A stretch of 29,629 bases of DNA from Gnetum montanum (taxonomy: Eukaryota; Streptophyta; Gnetopsida; Gnetales; Gnetaceae), in NCBI GenBank assembly GCA_015680685.1, contig MNCI01009669.1:404127-433755 (forward strand), given 5' to 3'. The first letter of the stretch is position 1; every line of letters begins with the position of its first letter. The notes under the pieces are model-generated. The model was not told the DNA's origin. It made no database searches and saw nothing but the letters and a program-made list of their open reading frames with translations. Positions 1-9,789 of the stretch are shown here, one piece after another. The translations under genes and the position numbers were made by a program.

Positions 1-110
1 CCCTAATAATAACCACTCTAATTATTAGAGTAACTGCTCTAATAATTACCACTCTAATTATTAGAGTAACCGCCATATTAATAACCACTCTAATTATTAG
101 AGTACCAACT
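1..110. repeat. 36-bp tandem repeat with palindromic core
   Basis: The 15-mer CTCTAATTATTAGAG occurs exactly at 16-30, 52-66 and 88-102, a constant spacing of 36 bp. Each copy is a palindrome with 7-bp arms around one central T. The intervening sequence is a diverged copy of the same AATAATTACC text. The array starts at or before the left window edge, so its full length is unknown. Confidence 0.85.
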
Positions 111-1019
111 CTCATCAACTATTATGGTAGTTCTAGATTAACTCTAAGGGACAAATATCAAAGGAAGATATCCCCATGGAACTCTTAGCACATAACATAG
201 TTACTTCTATTCATTTTCATATTTCTTTATTGTTGTAGTTCTTTCCATCTCTTTCTACATTTTCCTTATTAGTTTTTCTATGCATAATGTCAAATATAAT
301 GTATATTTGGTATTTCCCATAATATTTGGGAATGGAATGTCACAAATAAGGTCATCTTTTACAATTTTCTCCATTTCTCAATCATGAGTATTGTGGGTAT
401 TTGGGATCACAAACATCCTTTCATATTATCTTGTACTATAGCTCGTGATTAATGTTGGGCTAGTTAAAGATAATATTTTTCATTTTTTGAATGTGAGAAA
501 GAAGATCTACTTATGTTTTCATTCTAGTTTACTATTTAAGATATAATGATGAATATAGCATATGTCATATTTCTTTCCCCTTTTGTCTTCCTAAGAGTGA
601 TTTTTTATCCCTAAGAATTTTCTTGTCATAATAAATGTGGTAATATATCATTATTTTTAATTTCCTACTTCTCTTGTGCTATCATTTTCACCATTTATCT
701 TATCCATGCTAATTTATCAACATATTTGATATGCATCTATAGATTTTTTGTTAACTTCTTGATGATAACAAGTATTAGATGTTTTAGAAAAAAAAGGAAA
801 AAGGATTTTGTCCATATTTTAAAAATTTATCCAAGGTTGATAAAGTCAAAAATTGAAATATCCAATGCATTTATGTATTTCATACACATAAATGCAATGC
901 TATTTACATTAACTAGTTAGATTACCTATAAATATGCACAACTTTATGGCATATTAGTATTAATTTTAGTTCATGTAGTTGAAATCTTGAAGTTTCTTTT
1001 TGTAATTATTATTCTTTTA
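111..1019. other. AT-rich spacer, no gene seen
   Basis: No recognisable domain, RNA gene or mobile-element end is visible. The only open frame of note (726-920, plus, 64 codons) is low-complexity, hydrophobic and lysine-rich, with no family resemblance, and I do not call it a gene. Confidence 0.6.
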
Positions 1020-1385
1020 ACAAGTTCTTGTAGTGTATGTTTGAGTAAATTGTTTAGAGTTTTCATTCAAGTGGTTGCATCTAGATGTAATCATGTTTAC
1101 AAAAATGAAGATTGAGGTTGATTCACCCATATTGCAATACTATGACTTAGATTAGATATTCACTTATGCATTTCATTTCTGTGAAATTAATTACTAATTT
1201 CAATTAGCAAGTTTTCTTAGTGTGTGTTTGAGTCAATTTCCTAGAGTCCTTATTTAAGTGATTACACTAGATGTAATCATGTTTACAAGAATGAAGATTG
1301 AGATTGATTCACTCATATTACAACACTTTGACTTCGATTAGATTTTTACTTACACATTTTATTTCTATGAAATTAATTATTAATA
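1020..1385. repeat. Two-copy tandem duplication, period about 187 bp
   Basis: Copy 1 (about 1,020-1,197) and copy 2 (about 1,208-1,385) align nearly throughout. Shared landmarks are GTTTGAGT near the start, CTAGATGTAATCATGTTTAC in the middle, and GAAATTAATTA at the end (1,183 and 1,369). Differences are mostly single-base transitions, so the duplication is old. No coding content is seen. Confidence 0.85.
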
Positions 1386-2380
1386 TTCTATAATGTTTGC
1401 AATTATATTTTTTTTGGCATTAGTCAAAGCAGAATAAGTATGTCAAAACCTTGAGTACCAAACATGTTTAATTTAATTTCCCAATGATTAGTTAATTTGG
1501 TTCATTTAGTAATTAGTCAGTTTGGTTTCCCAATGATTAACACATGAATCTAGAAGCATGGAAATAGGTTCATGGAGTAGATACTTATCACTCTAGGAAT
1601 TTTCTTTTAATCATACTGATAGTTACCTTTAGTAATTATCTAATTTTAATAACGAATAGTTAAATAACATTATTCATCATATGCATCAATCATGTTTAAT
1701 TATACATTATATGTTCAATAAAAACATGATTGGAAAGATAAAAATCCATGATCTATATAAATTATTCTTAGATGTTTAGCCTACCTCATCCATCGATTAT
1801 GATAGAGTGTACTATGTATGCTCACTGATGTAAATTTGCCTTATTGTACCTACTTTTCTAGTATCTCAATGATTGGAACTGGTGGGCCTTTGACATTGTT
1901 ACATCCACATGGGCCATTAAAATTCCCTTAAAATAACCATTACAAGTCATATTTTAGGCTTATATAGGCTTTTGGAAGGTATTCCTAATCATCCCCTAGA
2001 GGAAAAACATAAATTTCGGTGCTTTTGACAGCTTTGGGAAGGAAAAAATAAAAAATGTTATTTAGGTGATGTTAGCATTAACTTCTAGTGTTACTACTTC
2101 ATCATTAGGTAAAATTGTATCTCCTAATCCTAATTTTGTCTTCATCAATCCTCTGGTCATCAATTTACATCACCCTTAATATGACATGTATTAGTTTTGG
2201 CAATTTTAGTAGTTTCAAGAGATACCAAATAATAAAATTTATTTTGTGTGATTCTAGATTAGTATAATCTCTACATCAAGAGTTTGTGCTTCATTGATCA
2301 TTTAGCAACTAGCTTTCATCATGATAACAAACATCAATTTTAGCAAGTTTGGATGCTTATTTAAGGATCAAAGATGCATC
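1386..2380. other. AT-rich spacer, no gene seen
   Basis: Non-coding-looking sequence without recognisable element ends. From about 2,060 the words GGTGATGTTAG and CTAGTGTTACTAC begin to appear, foreshadowing the degenerate repeat to the right. Confidence 0.5.
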
Positions 2381-3060
2381 ATATCCATAGGTGATACTAG
2401 GTGATGTTGACACCAACATCACTTGTAGGGAAAAGATAACAACATGACCTTTGAAAATACTCTTAATTTCATGTGATCCCTAGTGTCCATTTGACATCAC
2501 CTAGGTGATGTTTGACAATAGTTTAAGCATTGATAATGGTTCCTAGGACTTTGGATTGATAGTTTGGATGGTAGGATATGTGTTGATGTTGACATAAGTG
2601 ACATTGATGCTAATGTTAGTACATCATCCCCTAGTGTCATCAACATCACCTACCTTACACATGCACTTCAAGTTTCTATAAATAAACTTTGAGTTAACTA
2701 CACTTAACTTTACGTGAATTTTGGAAATCCTAACCCTATATATTTCAAACCTAAATATTAATTGAAATCTAATTTCATGAGATTCAAGAATAATTTTTAA
2801 ATTTTGAGATATTTGAAGCACTGGTACCTATAGTAACTACATCAATATCAAGCTCCACAATCATTCTAGCATTTCCTATTGTCTATGAGCTTAGTCTCAA
2901 CACTCGTGTTATCAACAACACATATGAGTGTATTGATGCTAGCATTAGCATCACTAAGACTAGTGTGAGCATCATCTAGTATAGTGTTAATGTCATCAAG
3001 ACTAGTTTCAACATTTCCTAGTATATTGTAGCATCACTTGTAGAATATCTCATAGAAATA
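2381..3060. repeat. Degenerate GATGTT/AACATC-rich repeat tract
   Basis: Variants of AGGTGATGTTGACA, CATCACCTA and CTAGTGTCATCAACATC recur in both orientations about every 20-60 bp. At 2,494-2,511 they form a perfect 18-bp palindrome, ACATCACCTAGGTGATGT. No fixed period is clear. The 65-codon minus-strand frame at 2,624-2,821 is treated as a by-product of the repeat. Confidence 0.55.
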
Positions 3061-3690
3061 ACCTTATTTGATCCCAAAATTAGCTCCAAATAATGTAGGA
3101 AAACCATACATTTATCTTCAAATCTATAAGAGGTCAATTTCTAGTGTTTAAACCTTTCATTTGTTTGTTTAAAAAAATGAGTTCATTTTGTTAAATTTAT
3201 TCCATAGTTTACATTCTTGACCATTGTAGCTCTTGGCCCTACATAGGAGGAAAAACTTATTATTATATAAGAAAGTAACTTTTTTTTGTTGGGAAGGGAA
3301 GATCAAAATGTTTTCCACATATTTGTTTCTTATTCATTATCCCTTTTATGTTTTCTTAATTATCATAATTATATTTATATTATTTTGTATTTATACAAGA
3401 ATTTTATGAATAAAACCAAATTGATTATTTCCTATTTTGCAAAAGAAACTGAGGCATGTGCAAAGACTGCAAGGTCATACTTGGAGAGTGACTTGCAACT
3501 CAACATTGACTAATGGTGATAGATTTAGCTATACAAAGCTGTAAAGGTAGCTAAGAAAATGGACTAAATGCATATAATGGTAAAAGTTAAAAGAAGATAA
3601 CATCATCTTATTGAGAAAACAATTGCTTCACAAAGATACCTAGAATTAAAATTACCTTACAAATTTAATTTGAGGCTAAATGGAAAATTA
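3061..3690. other. AT-rich spacer, possible upstream LINE sequence
   Basis: The plus-strand frame at 3,286-3,513 (75 codons) is mostly low-complexity and hydrophobic. The stretch from about 3,590 may be decayed upstream sequence of the LINE that becomes recognisable at 3,691, but I could not align it to a domain. Confidence 0.4.
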
Positions 3691-4106
3691 CATTGAGAAA
3701 ATCTGAAAGAACATGTTTGGTGATATAAAAGAAAAAGTACTTCCAAAAAGAGATATTGTGGTGGAGTAATGAAGTGCAACACACCATCCAAAACATGAAA
3801 AAATGCTATAAGGAATGATAGTAAAGTGGTAGTTATGAAAATAGGCTGATATGCAGAAGGGTAAGAAAGAAGGAAATTGTAGTAGTAGTCAAAACCAAAC
3901 ATAAGGCCTTTGATAGCTTTTATGAGAAATTAAAAAAAAACACAGGAAAAAATTCTATTTATAAATTAGCAAATATCAGAAACAAGAAATGTAAGGACAT
4001 TAATCATGTCAAATGCATCAAGGAAGCAAATGAAAGAATTTTGGTAACAGATAATCAACATTTTGATAGATGGAAAATTTATTTTCAATAATTATTAAAT
4101 AAATAA
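3691..4106 (+). pseudogene. RTE-like LINE remnant (endonuclease-RT linker)
   Basis: One plus-strand frame (phase of 3,759) reads WWSNEVQ followed by a lysine-rich helix, then KAFDSFYEKL (about 3,900), IYKLANIRNK (about 3,950), INHVKCIKEA (about 4,000) and DRWKIYF (4,068-4,085). This order (WW.EEVQ, then Y..LY.KL, IYK.A..R, D...VKCIKD, RW..YF) is typical of the region between endonuclease and reverse transcriptase in plant RTE-clade LINE ORFs. Three consecutive stops follow the WW motif, and a stop follows the YF motif at 4,089. Neither the endonuclease catalytic core nor the RT palm is recognisable, so this is a short internal fragment of a dead element. The match is from memory of the family pattern. 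Confidence 0.7.
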
Positions 4107-4244
4107 TTCTGCTTACACAATGATTGCTTGATGTTGGCACTTGATCGTTTTCCAAGCTTACACATTTTTTAAGAGAATGAAGTCTTCTTGTATCGTAGAT
4201 GTTCTTGAATTCACTTTGGAATTCATGCAACTGCTATCTAACAG

Positions 4245-4400
4245 TCACTAGATACATCTTCTTTGAGATAAAGATGTCTTTCTATATCAAACTTCCATTT
4301 GGGAAAGACATCTTCTCCACAAGGAAGATGTGTTCTTCACTAGGAAGACATCTACTATTTTTGAAAGATGTCTTTGGAAAGATGTCTCTTCTACAAGGGC
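4245..4400. repeat. Short degenerate repeat of GAAGATGTCTT
   Basis: The words AAGATGTCTT and AAGACATCTT, which are reverse complements, alternate at least seven times between about 4,254 and 4,388, at spacings of roughly 15-30 bp. The tract can fold back on itself. The overlapping 98-codon frame (4,199-4,495) reads as repeat-derived with no recognised domain. Confidence 0.6.
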
Positions 4401-5159
4401 CAAAAATGAAACTACTTGTTTTGATGCTAGGAGCCTTTGGATGCCTTCAAACAAGTATCCATAAATCTTATAACTTTATAGACTCATCAAAATGAGCCAA
4501 AATACTTTGAAACATGCCCAAATAGTCAAGAATATTTCATAATAAAAATCAACACAAATAGACACATTTAGCTTGAAATCATCATATTTGTCCATCCTCC
4601 CTTGAGTCCTTTTGATCTCGAATTTGCTTGTGAGTCCTTCAGTCCTTTGCTCTTACTCCTATTTTCCTTATGAGATCCTTGTCCATGCCTATTATGAAGT
4701 CCTTATTCTAATCTTCATTCTTTCCAAAACTCTATGAGGTGCTTGTCCATAATCTTATCTTGTAAACACAACATCACATAAACATCATTTGTACTAAAAG
4801 ATCAACATAGGTTTGGTCAATGAACTTTTCTTCTTTGAGGTGAAGACTACATGTGCCAAAGATATGTGAAACATCACACTTTGTAAACTTGAGTTGTGGA
4901 GAATGACTAACTACAAAAATATTAATGGGTTGAAGCATTTTGTTCTAAATCCTAACCATCTTGTGGAATTGATCCAATATGAAAAGATGATACTTGCAAA
5001 ATATTTGCTAATTCAGGATGAGATATAAGCACTTGCTAGCATCCAAATGGAGTAAAAGTAGTTTTCATTAGATTACTTAGTGGATCATCTTAACATCAAC
5101 TTCATGAGAAATCATCAGTCTTAAGATCAACAAAGTGTGGATGGTTATGGGGTTAATAG
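4401..5159. other. AT-rich spacer, possible decayed gag upstream sequence
   Basis: No confident gene. Short coding-like runs in shifting plus-strand frames (about 4,980-5,160) may be the decayed start of the gag that is clear from 5,160. No LTR boundary could be placed here. Confidence 0.4.
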
Positions 5160-5824
5160 GATGAAAGTCTTAAGATCAACTTCATGAAGACAAAAAGTAT
5201 GAAAGTTCTCATGTTTTAATAGCTACAGAATCATTACACTAGCACATCACATAACCATTAAGCCTTATTTTGCAGTGTATTCATCTTATCAACTTCACCA
5301 ATCTAGTGAGCCTACATGTTTCTCAAATGATTTGCCCTATAGTTCCTACTTCAACTACTACCATTGCTATAGCTCCTCTTATAATCAGCTTGCCACCAAC
5401 TTACATCTATTCCTAGGAAAAAAAACTATGAATCCAACACCCTAGATGTAAGGTTAAAATCCTAATTTCTTATTAAATATTTTTCAACTATTATCCCTCA
5501 TATCACTAGTTGAAAAATCATAAGTTTCATTATCATTCCTCTCATGTTCCTAGAATTTACCTCAAAAAAATGATCCAAAATATTTTTCCATGCCCACCAT
5601 TGCATCTCCATAGCTAGTCTTCCCAATTCATAACCCAATCTTGGAAAACCCCTCTATGCCATCCATCCCTTATGTTCTACTTGAACTCATGCTTTTGCTT
5701 CAAGAATTATCATCCAAGATACAAGTTAGTGAGGATCAAACATAAAAAGTTGTAACACTACATGGGAAAAGTCTTGTAGTCTCCATCATTCATCTCATTG
5801 TTGATCCCATTAGCCCATTAATCC
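5160..5824 (+). pseudogene. gag: Ty3/gypsy gag, 5' part (interrupted)
   Basis: From 5,260 a plus-strand frame runs to 5,824 with stops only at scattered positions. It has a Ser/Tyr-rich N-terminal part, a proline-rich stretch with KYFSMPTIASP and IPYVLLELML, and a helix-like LLLQELSSKI. Gag proteins of plant gypsy elements often have such a low-complexity, proline-rich N-terminus followed by a short coiled helix before the capsid domain. The decisive evidence is context: the frame is cut after 5,824 by an insertion and resumes in the same phase at 10,566, where a recognisable capsid domain begins. Several stops are TAG or TAA where CAG or CAA would fit, consistent with C-to-T decay. The start codon and 5' LTR were not located. 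Confidence 0.6.
5820..5824 (+). repeat. Target site duplication AATCC, left copy
   Basis: AATCC directly abuts the TGAAACACCCC end at 5,825. An identical AATCC follows the CTACA end at 10,560. Five bases is the usual duplication length for Ty3/gypsy and copia integrases. Confidence 0.7.
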
Positions 5825-6101
5825 TGAAACACCCCAAAATTTGAAGGCATGCTTGCTTCACTAGGTCTTTGCAAATCACGTAGCATTATGGAAGTTCTTT
5901 AGAAGATGGATGCCCTGATGTTCAGACTATCTAGTTTGACAAGTTTTTCTACCCCAGGTGTCAACAGGCTAAACAGATTCTCCAGCCTGCCCACCTGAGT
6001 AGTTCATCCAACCGACAATGCACTTAGGAGTGGTGCATAGAATTGCTGGTAGTGTTTAGAACATGCAAAACGCTTCAGTAAGTTTTCTAAGTTAAGGAGT
6101 T

Positions 6102-6680
6102 TTGCTACGCTATGCTACGCTATGTAGCGTAGCAAACTTCAGAAGATGATTGCAGAAGCGTAGTGCTATGCTATGCTATGGCACGTAGCGTAGCACAGCG
6201 TAGGAAAAGCTGGATGGTCAGTCCTCTCACCCAACTTCAAGTCCTTTAGCAATGTCTCCTTCCATCAGAAAGTGGGGAACATGGCCAAAAGAAGGTCATG
6301 TTTCCTACTACACTACGCTAAGATACATGGTGCAGCGAGGCATAGCAATTCTGCGAAAGTGATAGAAGGTATCTCAAAGGGCGGGATCAGCAAGTTCGCA
6401 AGCTTCGCATTGCAAAAGGCAAAGCTTGTAGATTGAGGACATTTTTTGCAACTAAGGACAGCTGCTACGCTATGATATGCTACGTAGCGTAGAATAGTGT
6501 AGCAAATCTGCAACCAGTAGTCACAACACTACAAAGGTTTCCAACGCATGTAGCGGGACACAATGTAGATTTTTGCTTTGAACTGGTGGTTACACTACAC
6601 TACGCCGTGTAGCATAGCATAGCATGACAAGATGCCATGCCATGCCAAACATGCTACACTACAAAGCGTAGCAAAGTGGA
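6102..6680. repeat. Cluster of self-complementary TAGCGTAGC words
   Basis: Variants of GCTACGCTA and its complement TAGCGTAGC recur about 20 times. The clearest foldback has TTGCTACGCTA at 6,102-6,112 pairing perfectly with TAGCGTAGCAA at 6,125-6,135; the inner GCTACGCTA (6,114-6,122) also pairs with TAGCGTAGC (6,125-6,133). Others occur around 6,150-6,205, 6,464-6,505 (containing the perfect palindrome GCTACGTAGC at 6,479-6,488) and 6,597-6,675. The tract lies upstream of the TATA box at 6,875, inside what would be LTR U3. It is CpG-rich compared with the window. Confidence 0.8.
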
Positions 6681-6874
6681 AAGTGGTTACGCAATATCAA
6701 TGCACCTCACCTAATTGCACCGTTGCTCTGACAGTGTAATTACAACGTGGCAGGTTTGTAATTATGACATGGCAAGCTCGCCCAATGGTCATGAAGGCAT
6801 GTGCAGCATAGACAGGTCAGCATAGGCCTAAGGCACATGGCATCCAAACTGCATCTTTCGTGCGCCCTTGGTCT

Positions 6875-6882
6875 TATAAATA
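6875..6882 (+). promoter_or_regulatory. TATA box (TATAAATA)
   Basis: CTTATAAATACCCC is a strong plant core-promoter match, lying about 1,050 bp inside the inserted element. It would start transcription near 6,905-6,915, rightwards. It could be the LTR promoter or the promoter of the coding-like stretch that follows. Confidence 0.5.
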
Positions 6883-6960
6883 CCCCTGTTGGCATATTTG
6901 GCCATTTCATGGGACAGCAAGAGTGGATACCGAGAAAAGACAACTTGTAGAATGATGTAT

Positions 6961-7320
6961 GGTTGAAAATTCAGAAATAAAGCATGTGGCTTTAAAGTTA
7001 TGGGTTGATGGATGGTTCAGAGAAGTTACTCACTATTTAAAAAAAAAATGATGTTAAAGCCTTCTCAGGATACAAAATTAAAGTGCTAAATTATTTCTAA
7101 GGAATCATGGTTATGTGAAAACAATGGCATGTACAGAGCATTGTATTACAAAACAAGGCACGATTCAAGGTTAAGCCGCAGACAAAATATGCATAACACA
7201 TCGATCCAAAGGCCAATAGTGGAGATTAAAAATTTACAATATGAAAGATGCATTCGACGAACAGAAACGTGGCAAGACTGAGTAGAATATATTTTAAAGT
7301 AATATATAATATTTAAAGCT
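6961..7320. other. AT-rich stretch after the TATA box, no gene seen
   Basis: This contains an A-run at about 7,039-7,048 and an AATAAA word near 6,976, which could serve as a polyadenylation signal for an LTR transcript. No protein similarity was recognised on either strand; the 85-codon minus frame (7,146-7,403) looks like a shadow. Confidence 0.35.
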
Positions 7321-8384
7321 TTGGAGACGTTGGAAAATATCAATAGTGAAGAAAGCAGACACGCCCTTTCTGCCGTTTGTATCGACTGCAGTGAGCTGAT
7401 CAAACTACAGGGTTGGGCTGAAGGAGTTTCGGAAGATGATCGAGTAACCGTTTGTGTTCAATGGTGTGCTGAATCTTGGCAATATTTTATCCCTGCACTT
7501 TAATTATTTAATATTCAGGGTTATGTCTACTACAAAAAAGGGGGGAAAGAGCCAAAAACTAAACGTACGCATGGGTGAGTCAACGGATGACACCGGAAAC
7601 GTATGCATAGAACAGAAAGATACACTTCTCAAGATCAAGTGTATTATCTTCTGCAAACGATCCGAAAAATGGTCTCAGCTAGACAAAGGTAAAGGCGTAC
7701 ATGCAGGAAATTGTCATCGGTGAAACCGAAAGCTCAGTAACTCTCATGAAATGTGGGCTCGTAGAGTTTCTCTGAAGCCCCACGTAGATGGAACGAGCCA
7801 AAGTGGAACACGATTCAGTAGTAAGGCATTTCAAAAATCATTTGAAGATGCAATTGTGCTCCTTAACCAGTGATAAATCTAAGCAAGAACAAAAAGCCCA
7901 AGACCAACACAACAAAAGAAAGAGGCAGCCAACTCATCATGAGGAGTTGCAAGAGTCAGCAGCAGTTGGAAAGTTGTGCTTCTCAAATTGAACAGATGAA
8001 AATTGCAAAGAAACAGTCTCCCATTGATGACGTGAAAGAAACACCATGTCTGCATCCAATGGAACCATTGCTGGTTATACGGTTAACTAGAGAGACCTGC
8101 ACAATTACATTTACTTTTCTGGTGGATGCTGGAATTACGTTGAATGTTTGCCTACGAAGATGAAGGCAACATTAACACGTTACCTCCTTCAGTTAAAACA
8201 AGCCAGAGCCGATGCCACTGCTGATGCCTACCGTTTCGATGGTGCAGTTAGAAAAATGGAGACGACATTGTTCCAGATGTCAAATGTATTTGCAACCACT
8301 TATTTTGTACAAGAAAATCAAGGAAGAAGGGGTGGAAAAATAGAGGACAGAACCATCATAAGCTCTGCGTCAACGATGCCCTGA
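7321..8384 (+). pseudogene. GC-richer coding-like stretch, unknown family
   Basis: Coding-like runs follow each other on the plus strand but change frame. They are 7,321-7,503 (ESRHALSAVCIDC, DDRVTVCVQWCAESW), 7,523-7,723 (LLKIKCIIFCKRSEKW), about 7,690-7,773 (EIVIGETESSVTLMK), about 7,825-7,872 (KAFQKSFEDAIVLLNQ), 7,870-8,163 (QIEQMKIAKKQ) and 8,148-8,384 (KATLTRYLLQLKQARADATA). Base composition is near 45-48% GC in places, clearly above the surroundings, and amino-acid use is like a soluble host protein rather than gag or pol. A run ending ATATTCAG at 7,511-7,518 would make a good 3' splice site. I do not recognise the family. It may be a host gene fragment captured by the element, or a decayed gene the element overran. 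Confidence 0.4.
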
Positions 8385-8777
8385 GTTTCACAACAACAAG
8401 TGTTGTGCATTATGGATATGACTATTTTAAGAAAGATCCCCTTAACTATAAAATTAATTAATTTAGATATGCATAACGTTAGATATACATATTACATTGA
8501 GAAAAAGGAAAAATATATTTTTGGGATATTTGTAACTAAAATGGGGTATTTAGTTAGTATCCATTTTATTACTTTCACAAGAATTACTAGGACTTAATGA
8601 CATTTAGTAATTAAAATCCTAATTACAATAATTAAAATAAATTGGGTATCTTGGATTTATTTAAAAAATAATAATAATAAAATAAATAAATAAATTATAG
8701 GATATAGGCTTATAAGAACAATATTTATAATGTATACACATGCCAATGTTAGCATGATTTTCTTCTAATCTTTTGTA

Positions 8778-8870
8778 CAAGTTACAACTTCCTAACTTGT
8801 TAGGCAAGTAAGATCTCCTAACTTGTTGGGAAAGTTATAACTTCCTTACTTGGGAGAGAAGTTAACTAAG
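8778..8870. repeat. Three-copy degenerate repeat, about 27 bp
   Basis: CCTAACTTGTTAGG, CCTAACTTGTTGGG and CCTTACTTGGGAG recur with intervening AAGTTA(T/C)AACTT words from 8,778 to 8,870. The tract sits just upstream of the TATA box at 8,904, where LTRs often carry short repeated motifs. Confidence 0.6.
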
Positions 8871-8903
8871 ATATTTTGAAATATGTAACTACCTTTTGAA
8901 CCC

Positions 8904-8911
8904 TATAAAAA
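8904..8911 (+). promoter_or_regulatory. TATA box (TATAAAAA)
   Basis: CCCTATAAAAAGGC is a close match to the plant core promoter and is typical of copia and gypsy LTRs. Transcription would start near 8,935-8,945. Confidence 0.5.
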
Positions 8912-9666
8912 GGCTTTAGGGGTAAGAAGAAGATAACACACTAGGGACTACTAGCTCTCACTTGGAGACACAGTCTGGGAAGAGCATCTAAAAGAAGACA
9001 TTGTGAAAGATTGCTTATAAGATGACTTGCTAAAGAAAAGATTTCAGCCTCTTTGTCATAGTCCTGTGAGTTATGCTTATTATTTTTTATTTTTTTTAAA
9101 TGTTTTAGCTAGTAGTTTAGATAGTATCATGATTGGCAAGTAATTTTGGGATTTTTAGATTGCTCTTATCGTTCTTGTTGCATGATTGAAAATTTCTATT
9201 AAAATTTTGCCATAGAAGTGCTTGTGTTTAAAATCCTTAAGAGCATTTTAGTAGTGAATTTTGTTATTGTGCAATGTATAAGAACCGCTATTGAGATTGT
9301 TGTAAGAAAGCCTTTGCTTATAGTCAAGCTGTTGAACGATTAAATAGTCAAGAGGGCTCAGAAAATATTTGGTATTTTGATGGGACTAGAATAGCTTTCT
9401 TTTATCTTTAAAGTGAATCTCCATGGTATTTCAATCAGAAATTGTCAAGTCTTTTGAAGGTTTTGTTGAATGCAATTGTTGACATCCATTATCTAGCCAA
9501 AATGGAGTCTTGTATGTGGTAGTTTACGCAGCAATTTTTGGTAGCATAGTAGGATTGTCTTGAAGAAATTGCTTATTTGAGCCTTGGAAGTTTGAACAAT
9601 TCATAGATATTGAATTTGGGATAGCTTTATTGCAAAGTCTTTACTCGTATCATTTTACCTTGTTTA

Positions 9667-9715
9667 NCAATTGCATTGTGTGTAAACTACGAATGACTTA
9701 TCTTAAAGAGATTCN
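9667..9715. other. Two ambiguous bases (N at 9,667 and 9,715)
   Basis: These are the only undetermined bases in the window. They lie in the AT-rich block near its right side, close to a CA microsatellite at about 9,738-9,750, and point to a consensus or assembly uncertainty here. Confidence 0.95.
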
Positions 9716-9789
9716 TTACAACCGCACACCACAATAGCACACACACATACTCACATTAACTACTGAGTCTATTTGGAGGTATCTGGGCC

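Larger units (their letters stand above)
8401..9770 (+). other. AT-rich block, possible nested LTR
   Basis: The block begins TGTTGTGC and contains a TATA box at 8,904 and a T-rich stretch typical of LTR R/U5 regions. At 9,777-9,788 there is AGGTATCTGGGC, matching 9 of 12 bases of the initiator-Met tRNA primer-binding site TGGTATCAGAGC. Composition drops sharply to AT-rich at 8,400 and rises again near 9,720, as if a separate LTR lies inside the larger insertion. No flanking duplication could be matched (ACAAG precedes 8,401), so the boundaries are tentative. No coding sequence was recognised. Confidence 0.3.

Noticed and set aside
1-110. CRISPR-like array from regularly spaced palindromic repeats
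   Set aside because: The spacers are themselves diverged copies of the same repeat, and the window is plant-like nuclear DNA without cas genes.
726-920. A small gene of 64 codons
   Set aside because: Low-complexity composition, AT-rich context and no homologue recognised. This length is expected by chance in such sequence.
3657-3902. Minus-strand frame of 81 codons
   Set aside because: It is the reverse-strand shadow of the LINE remnant, which has clear motifs on the plus strand.
7146-7403. Minus-strand frame of 85 codons
   Set aside because: It overlaps the better coding-like plus-strand run and shows no domain.
7464-7518. Short intron between coding-like runs in the inserted element
   Set aside because: GT...AG borders exist, but the gap would be only about 55 bp, short for a plant intron, and the joined frame is not supported by a known protein.
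7608-7710. Ran-binding-domain similarity of the run LLKIKCIIFCKRSEKW
   Set aside because: Only a few residues resemble the start of that domain; the following conserved region is absent in all frames.
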